Made by a program: the position numbers and the translations under genes. Positions 52,386 through 61,094 of a stretch of 64,000 nucleotides of DNA are shown piece by piece (positions within the stretch are counted from its first letter, which is position 1; each line of letters begins with the position of its first letter). The notes beneath the pieces are model-generated. The model worked only from the letters and a program-made list of their open reading frames with translations. It was not told the DNA's origin and ran no database searches. Where the stretch lies: positions 62,001 to 126,000 of the forward strand of contig JADKGA010000004.1 in the NCBI GenBank assembly GCA_016717165.1, in the 5' to 3' direction. This DNA is from Candidatus Lutibacillus vidarii. GTDB taxonomy: Bacteria; Actinomycetota; Actinomycetes; Actinomycetales; Dermatophilaceae.

Positions 52386-52888
52386 GCGAGAGTGGTCGGT
52401 GCGCTCACGAGACAGCACGTGCCGGACGCCGGTCTGGCGAGCGCAGCGCTGGAGTCTCAGGCGTGGCCGCGTCGAGGACGTACGACGCGAAGGGCCGGAG
52501 GCGATCGAGGCGGGCAGTCGGGGAATCTGCCCGCCTCGATCTATTTCTCCCAGGTGCGCAACGGTTGGGGACCGCGACTTCGGCAGGTGGGACATGCGCC
52601 GTGCGCGCCGTGCGCGCCCTTATGGGACAGACCGCCCGAGTCCTTCCGGACGCCCGACGGCCTGGTTTTGGTGAAGCATGAGGGTGGTGCTCGCGCAGCA
52701 GGCCCCCGCCCTTATGCGCTGCGTTCACTACCTTCTCCTCAGCATAGCCACGAGTCCGCGCGTGTTGGGGAGAAGGTCGTCACAAATATCGCCTTTGCGG
52801 GTCTGGCCGGAGCACAACGTCCCCACAGTGTGATTCACGTGGCATGAATGATCACGCCTTTATCCGGCTCCGGCCGGAGCAGAGACGC
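52386..52888. other. Intergenic region after the Crp/Fnr gene
   Basis: 503 bases between convergent genes. A terminator sits at 52503-52550; the rest has short non-coding-looking frames (largest 151 codons) and lower GC than neighbours. Nothing else identifiable. Confidence 0.5.
52503..52550 (+). terminator. Rho-independent terminator with U-rich tail
   Basis: GATCGAGGCGGGCAG (52503-52517) pairs perfectly with 52527-52541 around 9 nt, and is followed by TATTTCTCC. The most canonical terminator of the window; it lies 117 nt after the Crp/Fnr stop. Confidence 0.88.
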
Positions 52889-53896
52889 TCAGGGGCGGGC
52901 GAGTGTCTTGAGCTTGTCCATCTGCTCCATGTTGCCGAAGGCGATGAGGACCGCACCCGGCAATAGCACCGTTCCCGCGCCCGGGGTGGGGGTGAACGGC
53001 TCGCCCTTCCCGGGCCGGAAGGCGAGCAGCTGGGCGCCGGTCTTCTCCGCGAGCGCGAGCTCGCCGAGGGTACGACCGTCCATGGCCGAGCCTCGACGAA
53101 TCTTCACCTGCTGGATCCGGAAGTCGAGCTCCTCGTCGTGCATGACGACGTCCATGAACTCGGCGACATCGGGCTGGAGAGCGAAGGCTGCAAGCCGCCG
53201 GCCCCCGATCATCTGCGGGTTCACCGCCCGGGTCGCTCCGGCGAGGACGAGCTTGGCCTTGGAGTCAGCGGTCCGGGCCCGGGCGACAATGACGAGGTCC
53301 GGACACAGTGCGCGGGCCGAGAGGACGACATACACCGTGTCGGCGTCGGTCTCGAGACAGGCGACCAGGGCGCGGGCCCGTTCGATACCGGCCTGACGCA
53401 GCACCGAGTCCCGGGTGACGTCACCGACGACATAGGGCATGTCGAGGTGCTCGCAACGCTCGGGGTCGACGTCGACGACGACGACCTCATGCCCGGTCGC
53501 CAGCAAGTGGTCCTTCGCCGACCGGCCGACCCGGCCGTGGCCCGCGACGATGACATGGCCGCGCAGCGCGGCGATCCGCCTGTCCATGCGACGCCTTCCT
53601 AGTAGGTCCCGCAGGTGCCCCTCGGTGAGCGCCTCGAAGAGCACGCCGAGGTTGTACAGCGCCATCCCGACGCCGATGACCATGAGGAAGAGCGTGAAGA
53701 CCTCCCCCGCCTTCGACAGCGGGCGAACCAGCCCGAAGCCGACCGTCGTCACGGTCATCACTGTCTGGAAGACGGCCTCCAGCCAGGAGAAGCCGAGGAG
53801 CTTGTACCCGACCGTGCCGATGACCGTGACCAGGAGCAGGCCGCCGATGGCGACCCGGATCCGGCGCAGGCTGTCCACGTCGCCATCAAAGCGCAT
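52889..53896 (-). CDS. Two-TM potassium channel with RCK (TrkA-N) domain
   Basis: A 335-aa channel. Two transmembrane helices (IRVAIGGLLLVTVIGTV and FTLFLMVIGVGMALYNLGV) flank the selectivity filter TVTTVGFG. A Rossmann RCK domain follows (VIVAGHGRVGRSAKDHLL) and a C-terminal TrkA-C-like region. The ATG at 53896 is chosen as closest to the first helix; an in-frame ATG at 54038 would add 47 basic residues and lies beside the divergent pit promoter. It likely conducts K+ gated by a nucleotide or ion ligand. Confidence 0.85.
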   Translation of the reverse strand: MRFDGDVDSLRRIRVAIGGLLLVTVIGTVGYKLLGFSWLEAVFQTVMTVTTVGFGLVRPLSKAGEVFTLFLMVIGVGMALYNLGVLFEALTEGHLRDLLGRRRMDRRIAALRGHVIVAGHGRVGRSAKDHLLATGHEVVVVDVDPERCEHLDMPYVVGDVTRDSVLRQAGIERARALVACLETDADTVYVVLSARALCPDLVIVARARTADSKAKLVLAGATRAVNPQMIGGRRLAAFALQPDVAEFMDVVMHDEELDFRIQQVKIRRGSAMDGRTLGELALAEKTGAQLLAFRPGKGEPFTPTPGAGTVLLPGAVLIAFGNMEQMDKLKTLARP

Positions 53897-54014
53897 GTCA
53901 GGCCCTGTGCGCAGCAGGACCGGCCCGGCCCCGCCACGGGGTAACCGCTTGACCAGCGGCAGGCGCCGCTCAGCGCGCCGACGTCCGCTGGGCTTTCCAC
54001 TCACGGGACGGTTA

Positions 54015-54032
54015 GGTGAACGGATGGTGAAG
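54015..54032 (+). promoter_or_regulatory. PHO-box-like direct repeats upstream of pit (site 2)
   Basis: GGTGAAC at 54015-54021 and GGTGAAG at 54026-54032, exactly 11 bp apart, 41 bp before the transporter ATG. The complement GTTCACC is the PhoP repeat core. Phosphate control of a PiT transporter is sensible; direction (activation or repression) is unknown. Confidence 0.6.
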
Positions 54033-54073
54033 TGCATTCCAACAGGGGGTTGAGATCCTGTAGACACTCCCCC

Positions 54074-55111
54074 ATGAACTCGCTGGTCGTCATCTCGGTC
54101 GTCGCGATCACCTTCGTGATCATCTTCGACTACACCAACGGCTTCCACGACGCGTCGAATATCGTTGCGACGGTCATCGCGTCGCGAGCGATGACCCCCG
54201 TGCAGGCGGTCGTCATCGTCGCCACCTTCGAGTTCCTCGGCCCCATCCTCGGCGGGACCGCCGTGGCGAACACGATCGGCAAGTTCGTCACCCTCGACGG
54301 AGTCGACCCGGTCAAGGCCGTCACGGTGATCTTCTGCGGCATCATCGGGGCGATCGTGTGGAACCTCGGCACATGGTGGTTCGGCATACCGTCGTCGTCC
54401 TCGCACGCCCTCACCGGCGGTGTCGCCGGCGCGGTCGTCGTGGCTGTCGGTCCGTCCCACGTGGTCTGGGGCTTCGGCGAGCTCCTCCACGGCCATGTCA
54501 CCGGCGTGACCAAGGTGCTGATGGGCCTGATCATCTCCCCGATCATCGGCTTCGGCGTGGGCTTCCTCATCCACCGGCTCATGGGCCGGCTGCTCCAGGG
54601 CGCCAAGCCCAAGGCGAACCGGACCCTCCGGCGCACCCAGTGGTTCACCTCGGCCTTCCTCGCCTTCTCACATGGCGCGAACGACGCCCAGAAGTCGATG
54701 GGCATCATCACCTTGCTGCTCATCCTCTCCGGGCAGCTCAAGGGGGGTTTCGTCGTCCAGACCTGGACGATCATCGCCTGTGCTGCGGCGATCACCTTGG
54801 GCATCCTCTCCGGTGGGTGGCGGATCGTCCGCACCGTCGGCTTCGGCATCTACAAGGTGCGTCCGCTCCACGCCCTGGACGCCCAGCTCACCTCGGCGGC
54901 GGTCATCTACGGCGCGTCGCTGCTCGGTGCGCCGGTGTCCACCACCCACGTCGTCAGCTCGTCGATCATGGGCATCGGCGCGTCCGAGCGGGTCCACGCC
55001 GTCCGCTGGGCCAAGGCCCAGGAGATCCTCACGACGTGGATCATCACCATCCCCGGAGCGGCGGTCGTCAGCATCCTCGCGTACTTCGTCAGCGCGATCT
55101 TCATCCACTAG
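54074..55111 (+). CDS. pit: PiT-family inorganic phosphate transporter
   Basis: A 345-aa low-affinity phosphate permease with about ten helices. The duplicated signature is seen as NGFHDASNIVA near the N terminus and SHGANDAQKSMG near residue 200. The ATG at 54074 gives the normal start. It is followed 43 nt downstream by a DUF47/PhoU-like gene, the usual partner of PiT. Confidence 0.93.
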   Translation: MNSLVVISVVAITFVIIFDYTNGFHDASNIVATVIASRAMTPVQAVVIVATFEFLGPILGGTAVANTIGKFVTLDGVDPVKAVTVIFCGIIGAIVWNLGTWWFGIPSSSSHALTGGVAGAVVVAVGPSHVVWGFGELLHGHVTGVTKVLMGLIISPIIGFGVGFLIHRLMGRLLQGAKPKANRTLRRTQWFTSAFLAFSHGANDAQKSMGIITLLLILSGQLKGGFVVQTWTIIACAAAITLGILSGGWRIVRTVGFGIYKVRPLHALDAQLTSAAVIYGASLLGAPVSTTHVVSSSIMGIGASERVHAVRWAKAQEILTTWIITIPGAAVVSILAYFVSAIFIH

Positions 55112-55153
55112 ACCCACTGTGCCGGAGCGACCGGCCTCAGCCACGGAGGACCC

Positions 55154-55853
55154 ATGTCAGGTTCAAGCAACAACGCAGTGACCAAGCTCGTGCAGCGGGT
55201 GTTCCCGAAGATGCCGGACTTCTTCGGTGCGCTCGACGCCCAGTGCGCGAAAGGCCGTCGAGACGATGCAGACCCTCGAGGAGTTCATGCGCACCGGGGA
55301 CCCCGGCCTCGCCCAACGAGTCCGTGACCTCGAGCACGAGGGCGACGACCTCAAGAGCGCCAACCTTGACACGCTCAACTCCGCGTTCTCGACGCCGATG
55401 GACCGGGAGGAGCTCTACCGCGCCATCGCGACGATCGACCACATCATGAACTACGCGAAGACAACGATCCGCGAGATGGACACCCTCGGCGTCGCTCCGG
55501 ATGCCATGTGCCTGGAGATGGTGACCACCCTGCGCGAGGGCACCGAGGCGCTGCGCGACGGGTACGCCAAGCTGTCGACAAACCCCGGCGCCGCGGAGCC
55601 CTTCGCCCAGGCCGCCCGAAAGTCCGAGCGCAATACGGAGAAGACCTACCGCCATGCTCTGGCAGCCCTCTTCGACGTCGAGTCGAAGATCTCCTCGATC
55701 GAGAACGGTGACGCGCCGTCCGGGACGGTCGCGCTGCGCACGGTCATCGAGATCTTCAAGAAGCGCGAGGTCTACCGCCACCTGGCGAATATGGCCGACC
55801 GGCTCGCCCACGCCGGAGACACCCTTCACGACATCGTCGTGAAGATGGTCTGA
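55154..55853 (+). pseudogene. DUF47 (PhoU-like) PiT accessory protein, frameshifted
   Basis: The ATG at 55154 has a strong GGAGGA site and encodes a good DUF47 N terminus (KLVQRVFPKMPDFFGALDAQ). At GCGAAAGG (55247-55254) one extra base shifts the frame; removing one A in the run AAA (55250-55252) joins it to the main frame (KAVETMQTLEEFM and onward), which runs to 55853. Restored length would be ~232 aa. The long frame alone lacks a ribosome site. Real mutation or sequence error; the partner PiT gene is intact. Confidence 0.85.
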
Positions 55854-55861
55854 TCGGTGGT

Positions 55862-56650
55862 ATGACGACCACGCTGACCCGGATCGAGGCGCACTACGAC
55901 AGCTCCCCCCGAGCGAGCGCGGACGCCGAGGCGCACGGCCCGTTCACCGTCTTCGTCGCCCGGCCGGAGTCGCGCTGGCCGTACTACGCGCGGCCTCGAC
56001 TGGGCGGCGGCGGCCGGCCTGTCGATGCCTTCGACGTCGAGGACCTGGCGGCATACCAGGACGAGCTGGGGGTGCCGCGCGCCCTGGAGTGGGTGCACGA
56101 CATCTCACCCACCGTGGCCGACGCGGCCCGCGCGGCCGGCTGGGAGGTCGACCTCTGCCCGCTCCTTGCGCTTTCCCACGACGCGGTCGTCGCACCGCGC
56201 GAGGACCTTGGGGTGACGATGCTCGCCGCCGACGACGCGCGACTGGCCCTGGTGCTGGCCGCGGTGAACGCGGGCTTCGGGGGCGTCGAGCCCGGACCCG
56301 AGCTGCCTGATGTCTCCCGCGACCGCCAAACGATCGAGGCGGGGCAGACCCGGGTCGCGGGTGCGTTCACTGGCCTGGGCCAGGCGGCGGGCGCCCTGGG
56401 AGTCGCTCTGGGGGGCGGCAGCCACTTCCCCCGCGGAACGGCGACCGAGCTCGTGGGCATCGCCGTCATCCCTTCGGCGCGCAGGCGCGGCCTGGGGGCG
56501 GCGATCGCCCAGACCCTGGCCGCCGACGCCCGGGCGGCAGGCGTCGAGACGATCTTCCTCAGCGCGGCGGACGACGCGGTGGCCCGGGTCTATGAGCGGG
56601 TCGGCTTCGTCCGGGTCGGGACGGCTGGGATGGCGACCGGCCCGGCGTGA
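55862..56650 (+). CDS. GNAT-family N-acetyltransferase
   Basis: A 262-aa protein whose C-terminal half is a GNAT acetyltransferase: LVGIAVIPSARRRGLGAAIAQTLA matches the acetyl-CoA Arg/Gln-X2-Gly-X-Gly/Ala loop, followed by YERVGFVRVG. The N-terminal ~130 residues are a second degenerate domain. Start ATG 55862 is 8 nt after the DUF47 stop. Acceptor unknown. Confidence 0.85.
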   Translation: MTTTLTRIEAHYDSSPRASADAEAHGPFTVFVARPESRWPYYARPRLGGGGRPVDAFDVEDLAAYQDELGVPRALEWVHDISPTVADAARAAGWEVDLCPLLALSHDAVVAPREDLGVTMLAADDARLALVLAAVNAGFGGVEPGPELPDVSRDRQTIEAGQTRVAGAFTGLGQAAGALGVALGGGSHFPRGTATELVGIAVIPSARRRGLGAAIAQTLAADARAAGVETIFLSAADDAVARVYERVGFVRVGTAGMATGPA

Positions 56651-56656
56651 GCCCCC

Positions 56657-57496
56657 TCAGCGCACCGCGACGATGGGGATGTCATGGTCCGCCGCCCACT
56701 GCTGCCACTGCGCGCTGGTCCGCGTGGCGAAGGCGGCGGCCAGCTCGTCAGCGGTCCCGGTGACGCCCAGCGCCTCGGTGAGCCGGCGCAGAAAGTGTGG
56801 TTCCAACGCGGCCACCGCGAGCCACCCGTCGCTGGACCGGTAGAGGCCATATCCCGGCACCGCGCCCCCCAGTAGCGTGCCCGGCCCGGACATCCCGTGT
56901 CGCAGCGGCCCCGCCATGACCGCTGCCGCCTCGTCGAGCGGAACCTGCACGTATGACGCCTCCCCCGTCGAAGCCCGCCGCACCAAAGCAGCCAGGCCCG
57001 CACTGACCGCCCGCTCGGCCCCGGAGAGGTCGGCGAGCGGGACCAGCGGCGGCACCGGAGGGGTGAGCAGCCCGAGGTCGGCCTGGTAGGTGAGGTCGTG
57101 GCCCGGCACGTCGTCGCGGGGCGCCCGATGGCCGACGATCGCCACCTGGGAGAGCCGGGGGTGCCGGGCATGGACGGCGGCCCAGCCCAGCCCGAGCCGT
57201 TCCAGCGCACTGGTGCGATGCGAGGTGAGCAAGAGGTCGGCGTCGGCAAGAAGGATCTCGAGCTCGCGGCGCCCGGCGTCGGACTTGAGGTCGAGGATCA
57301 GGACCTCCTGGCCGGCGACGAGCTCGGCGTAGTAGGTCGGCACGGCCCAGGCGAGCAGGTCCCCCGACGGTGGCTCGACCTTGACGACGCAGGCGCCGAG
57401 CTCGATGAAGCGAGCCGCCGCGGCCGGACCGGGGAGGTTGACGGCGATGCTCACCACCGAGACCCCGTGCAGGGGTTGCCAGGACACCTCGGACAT
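56657..57496 (-). CDS. Class III (CaiB/BaiF) CoA-transferase, short form
   Basis: A 279-aa protein with the LPGPAAAARFIELGA and VVKVEPPSGD opening of class III CoA transferases and alpha-methylacyl-CoA racemases, GHDLTYQADLGL with the catalytic Asp, and a partial C-terminal region. It is ~80-120 residues shorter than most members. Its ATG abuts the stop of the upstream FadB-like gene (TAGATG), so it closes a beta-oxidation operon; an AMACR-like role is plausible. Confidence 0.8.
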   Translation of the reverse strand: MSEVSWQPLHGVSVVSIAVNLPGPAAAARFIELGACVVKVEPPSGDLLAWAVPTYYAELVAGQEVLILDLKSDAGRRELEILLADADLLLTSHRTSALERLGLGWAAVHARHPRLSQVAIVGHRAPRDDVPGHDLTYQADLGLLTPPVPPLVPLADLSGAERAVSAGLAALVRRASTGEASYVQVPLDEAAAVMAGPLRHGMSGPGTLLGGAVPGYGLYRSSDGWLAVAALEPHFLRRLTEALGVTGTADELAAAFATRTSAQWQQWAADHDIPIVAVR

Positions 57497-59671
57497 CTAG
57501 ACCACCCTCCCGCCGCTGTCTGCCCGCGCGGTGAGCCACGGGCTGGGTTCAAAACGCTCCCCGTATGCCGCGGCCAGCTCCTCGCAGCGCCGCAGGAAGC
57601 CGGCGAGCCCACCGGCATACCCGGTCATGAAGGCGACCGTCCCCCCGGTCCAGGCGGGGTAGCCGATCCCGAGGATCGACCCGATATTCGCCGCCGCAGC
57701 CGACTCCACGACGCCCTCCTCGACGCAGCGGGCGGTCTCCAGGGCCATGGTCACCAGGTACCGGTCGCGGATGTCCCGCAGCGGCACGTCGACGCCAGGA
57801 CGGACCCGGTCACGCAGGCCCGGCCAGAGCTTTTTCGGCTCCCCAACCGGGTAGTCGTAGAAGCCGGCGCCGCCGGACCGCCCGGGCCGACCAGCGGCGA
57901 TCATCGCGTCGACGGTCTCGGCGCCGACCGCCGAGGGCGCGGGCTGCCCCGCGGCGGTCGCAGCGGCGACGGCCTCCCGGCGGATCCGTTGGGTCAAGGT
58001 GAGCGAGACCTCGTCGAATATCGCCAGCGGCGGCGCCGGGAAGCCGGTGAGCAGCGCGGCGCGCTCGACGGTGACCGGGTCGACGCCTTCGTCGAGGAGG
58101 GCGACGGCCTCGGAGAGCAGCGTGCCGAACACCCGGCTGGTGTAGAAGCCGCGGCCGTCGCGGACGACGATCGGCACCTTCCCGAGGCGGCGCACGAAGG
58201 CCACGCCAGCCGCGAGCGCCTCCGGAGAGGTCCGCTCACCGCGGACCACCTCGACCAGCCGCATCCGCTCGACCGGTGAGAAGAAGTGCAGCCCGAGGAC
58301 GTCGGCCGGCCGGGTCACCGAGTGGGCCAGGCCGGTGATCGGCAGGGTCGAGGTGTTCGACGAGAGCAGCGCATCCGGACGGGCGTGCGCCTCGGCCGCG
58401 GCGAGCACCTGAGCCTTGACGGCGGAGTCCTCCGTGACCGCCTCGATGACCAGGTCGCACCCGGCGAGCTCGGTGAGCTCGGTGAGCTCGGTCGTCGGGT
58501 GGATCCGTTCGAGGACGGTCTCGGCCTCCGCAGCCGTGGCCTTCCCCCGCGAGATCCGGCTGGCCAGGCGGGCCTCGGCATACCCCTTGCCCTTCGCCGC
58601 GGCCTCGGGGGTGACATCGGTGAGGACGACCTCGACGCCGCGCCGCGCGCACTCGTACGCGATGCCGGAGCCCATCATCCCGGCGCCGAGCACCGCGACC
58701 TTGGTGACCGTCGACGGTGCCGCGCCGCGGGATCGGGTGAGCGAGGGGAGGTCGACGAAGAAGGCCTGGATCATCGCCCGGCTCACCGGTCCGGTGGCCA
58801 GCTCGACGAAGTAGCGCGACTCGATCCGCAGCGCGGTGTCGACGTCGACCTGGGCGCCCTCGACCGCGGCCGCGAGGATCGCCCGCGGCGCGGGATAGGG
58901 CGCACCCTTGAGCTGCTCGCGGAGCATGGCGGGGAAGGCCGGCAGCGCGGCAGCCAGCGCGGGCGTGGACGGCGTCCCCCCGGGGATGCGGTAGCCGCTG
59001 CGGTCCCAGGGCTGGGTGGCCGCCTGCGCGTCGTCACGATGGGTGAGCAGCCACTCCCGTGCCGTCGGGAGGAGGTATGCCGGGTCGGCGACGAGCTCGT
59101 CGACCAGTCCTTTCGCCCGGGCCTCGACCGGCGTGCGCCGGGGTCCTTCGAGGAGCCACTCGGTCAGCGCGGCCTGCAGCCCCAGCATCCGGACGAGGCG
59201 GGTGATCCCGCCCCCGCCGGGCAGCAGGCCGAGGGTGACCTCGGGCAGCCCGATCTCGATGGCCGGGTCGGAGACGGCGATGCGGTGGTGGCAGGCCAGG
59301 GCGAGCTCCAGGCCACCGCCGAGGGCCGATCCGCCCACGGCAGCCACCACGGGTCGGCCGAGCCGTTCCAGGCGCCGGAGCAGCGCCTTGACGGTCTCCA
59401 CCTGCTCGAAGAGCGCGGCCGCGTCGCCGGGCCCGACGTCGAGGAGGGCGAAGAGGTCTGCCCCGGCGAAGAAGGTCTGCTTGGCGCTGGCGAGGATCAC
59501 CCCGACGAGCTCGGGTCGCTCGGCTTCCAGCCTGTCGACGGCCGCGCCCAGGGCCGTGACGAAGCCCGGGGTCATCGTGTTGACCGGTGCCTGCGGGTCG
59601 TCGAGGGTGAGGGTGACGATGCCGTCGACGTCGCGGTCGTAGCGGACCGCCGGGGTGCTCGACGTGGTCAT
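57497..59671 (-). CDS. 3-hydroxyacyl-CoA dehydrogenase / enoyl-CoA hydratase (FadB/FadJ-like)
   Basis: A 724-aa multifunctional beta-oxidation protein. The N-terminal crotonase domain shows AAVGGSALGGGLELALACH and GLPEVTLGLLPGGGG with the catalytic Glu pair. The NAD-binding domain begins VAVLGAGMMGSGIAY near residue 320, and the dehydrogenase catalytic His is in LGLHFFSPV. It overlaps the thiolase stop by ATGA and is followed directly by the CoA-transferase, giving a fatty-acid oxidation operon. Confidence 0.93.
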   Translation of the reverse strand: MTTSSTPAVRYDRDVDGIVTLTLDDPQAPVNTMTPGFVTALGAAVDRLEAERPELVGVILASAKQTFFAGADLFALLDVGPGDAAALFEQVETVKALLRRLERLGRPVVAAVGGSALGGGLELALACHHRIAVSDPAIEIGLPEVTLGLLPGGGGITRLVRMLGLQAALTEWLLEGPRRTPVEARAKGLVDELVADPAYLLPTAREWLLTHRDDAQAATQPWDRSGYRIPGGTPSTPALAAALPAFPAMLREQLKGAPYPAPRAILAAAVEGAQVDVDTALRIESRYFVELATGPVSRAMIQAFFVDLPSLTRSRGAAPSTVTKVAVLGAGMMGSGIAYECARRGVEVVLTDVTPEAAAKGKGYAEARLASRISRGKATAAEAETVLERIHPTTELTELTELAGCDLVIEAVTEDSAVKAQVLAAAEAHARPDALLSSNTSTLPITGLAHSVTRPADVLGLHFFSPVERMRLVEVVRGERTSPEALAAGVAFVRRLGKVPIVVRDGRGFYTSRVFGTLLSEAVALLDEGVDPVTVERAALLTGFPAPPLAIFDEVSLTLTQRIRREAVAAATAAGQPAPSAVGAETVDAMIAAGRPGRSGGAGFYDYPVGEPKKLWPGLRDRVRPGVDVPLRDIRDRYLVTMALETARCVEEGVVESAAAANIGSILGIGYPAWTGGTVAFMTGYAGGLAGFLRRCEELAAAYGERFEPSPWLTARADSGGRVV

Positions 59672-60891
59672 GCCGTCACCCGCTCGACGATCGTCGCAAT
59701 GCCCATCCCGCCGCCGACGCACAAGGTGACCAGCCCGCGGCGCAGCTCTCGCCGCTCCAGCTCGTCGACCACCGTCCCGAGGAGCATCGCCCCGGTGGCT
59801 CCGAGCGGATGCCCGAGGGCGATCGCCCCACCGTTGACGTTGACCTTCTCCAGCGGGACGTCGAGATCCTTGATGAACCGCATGATGACGGCGGCGAAGG
59901 CCTCGTTGACCTCGAAAAGGTCGATCTCGCTCGCGTCCAGCCCGGCCTTGGCGAGGGCCTTGCGGGCCGCGGGGGCCGGGCCGGTGAGCATGATCGTCGG
60001 GTCGTCCCCGCTGACCGCCGCCGCGACGATCCTGGCCCGCGGCCGAAGCCCCATCCGCTGGCCGACGGCCGCGGAGCCGATGAGGGTCAGCGCCGCGCCG
60101 TCGACGATGCCCGAGGAGTTGCCGGCGTGGTGGACGTGGGTGATCGACTCGACCCAGTGGTAGCGCTCCAGGGCCACCGAGTCGAAGCCGGCCGCCCCGA
60201 CCCCGGCGAAGGACGCTGGGAGGGCGGCGAGCTGCTCGACGGTCGTCCCCGGCCGCAGATGCTCGTCCCGGTCGAGGACGGTCAGGCCGTTGCGGTCCCG
60301 GACCGGGACGACCGAGCCGGCGAAGCGATGCTCCGCCCAGGCCGCCGCGGCGAGCTGCTGAGATCGGGCGGCGAAGGTGTCGACGTCGCTGCGGGTGAAA
60401 CCCTCCAGGGTGGCGATGAGATCGGCCCCGACGCCCTGCGGGACGAAGTCGGTGGCGAAGGCGGTCGCGGGATCGCTGGCCCAGGCCCCGCCGTCGCTGA
60501 ACATCGGCACCCGGGACATCGACTCCACGCCACCGGCGACGATGAGGTCCTCGAAGCCCGAGCGGACCCGGGCCGCCGCCTGGTTGACCGCCTCCAGTCC
60601 GGAGGCGCAGAACCGGTTGAGCTGCACCCCGGCCACGGTGTTCGGGTAGCCCGCCGCAATGACCGCGGTCTTGGCGAGATCGGCCCCCTGGTCCCCGATC
60701 GGCGTGACGCAGCCGAGGACGACATCGTCGATCAGCTCGGGGTCCAGGCCGGGGTTGCGCTCGAGCAGCTCGCGCAGCAGGCCCACGACGAGGTCGACCG
60801 GCTTCACCTCGTAGAGTGCGCCCCCGCGTTTGCCGCGCCCCCGAGGCGTGCGGGGGGCGTCATACACATAGGCATCGGCGACGACAGTCAC
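59668..60891 (-). CDS. Thiolase (acetyl-CoA C-acyltransferase)
   Basis: A 407-aa thiolase with the acyl-accepting Cys95 in LNRFCASGLEAV, NEAFAAVI, GGAIALGHPLGATGA (His) and the second Cys in CVGGGMG. The GTG at 60891 has GGAG nine bases upstream. It is the first gene of the operon and cleaves 3-ketoacyl-CoA, matching the FadB-like protein. Confidence 0.93.
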   Translation of the reverse strand: MTVVADAYVYDAPRTPRGRGKRGGALYEVKPVDLVVGLLRELLERNPGLDPELIDDVVLGCVTPIGDQGADLAKTAVIAAGYPNTVAGVQLNRFCASGLEAVNQAAARVRSGFEDLIVAGGVESMSRVPMFSDGGAWASDPATAFATDFVPQGVGADLIATLEGFTRSDVDTFAARSQQLAAAAWAEHRFAGSVVPVRDRNGLTVLDRDEHLRPGTTVEQLAALPASFAGVGAAGFDSVALERYHWVESITHVHHAGNSSGIVDGAALTLIGSAAVGQRMGLRPRARIVAAAVSGDDPTIMLTGPAPAARKALAKAGLDASEIDLFEVNEAFAAVIMRFIKDLDVPLEKVNVNGGAIALGHPLGATGAMLLGTVVDELERRELRRGLVTLCVGGGMGIATIVERVTA

Positions 60892-61094
60892 GGTGGCTCC
60901 TTCGGCGAGGCTTCCCGAGGCGGGCGCGGTCCACGATGTCCCCCCATCCTGCCAGCGTCGCGGCCGAGAGCGCCCTGGCGGGAGGTGACCTCGCGCACTA
61001 CCCTCGGCAGCGAGGCGACGGTCACCGTGGCCGCGGCGTATGGGCGCCGCACGAACCCGCGACCCATGTCGCGCGAAGCAGCGGAGGTAGCCCG

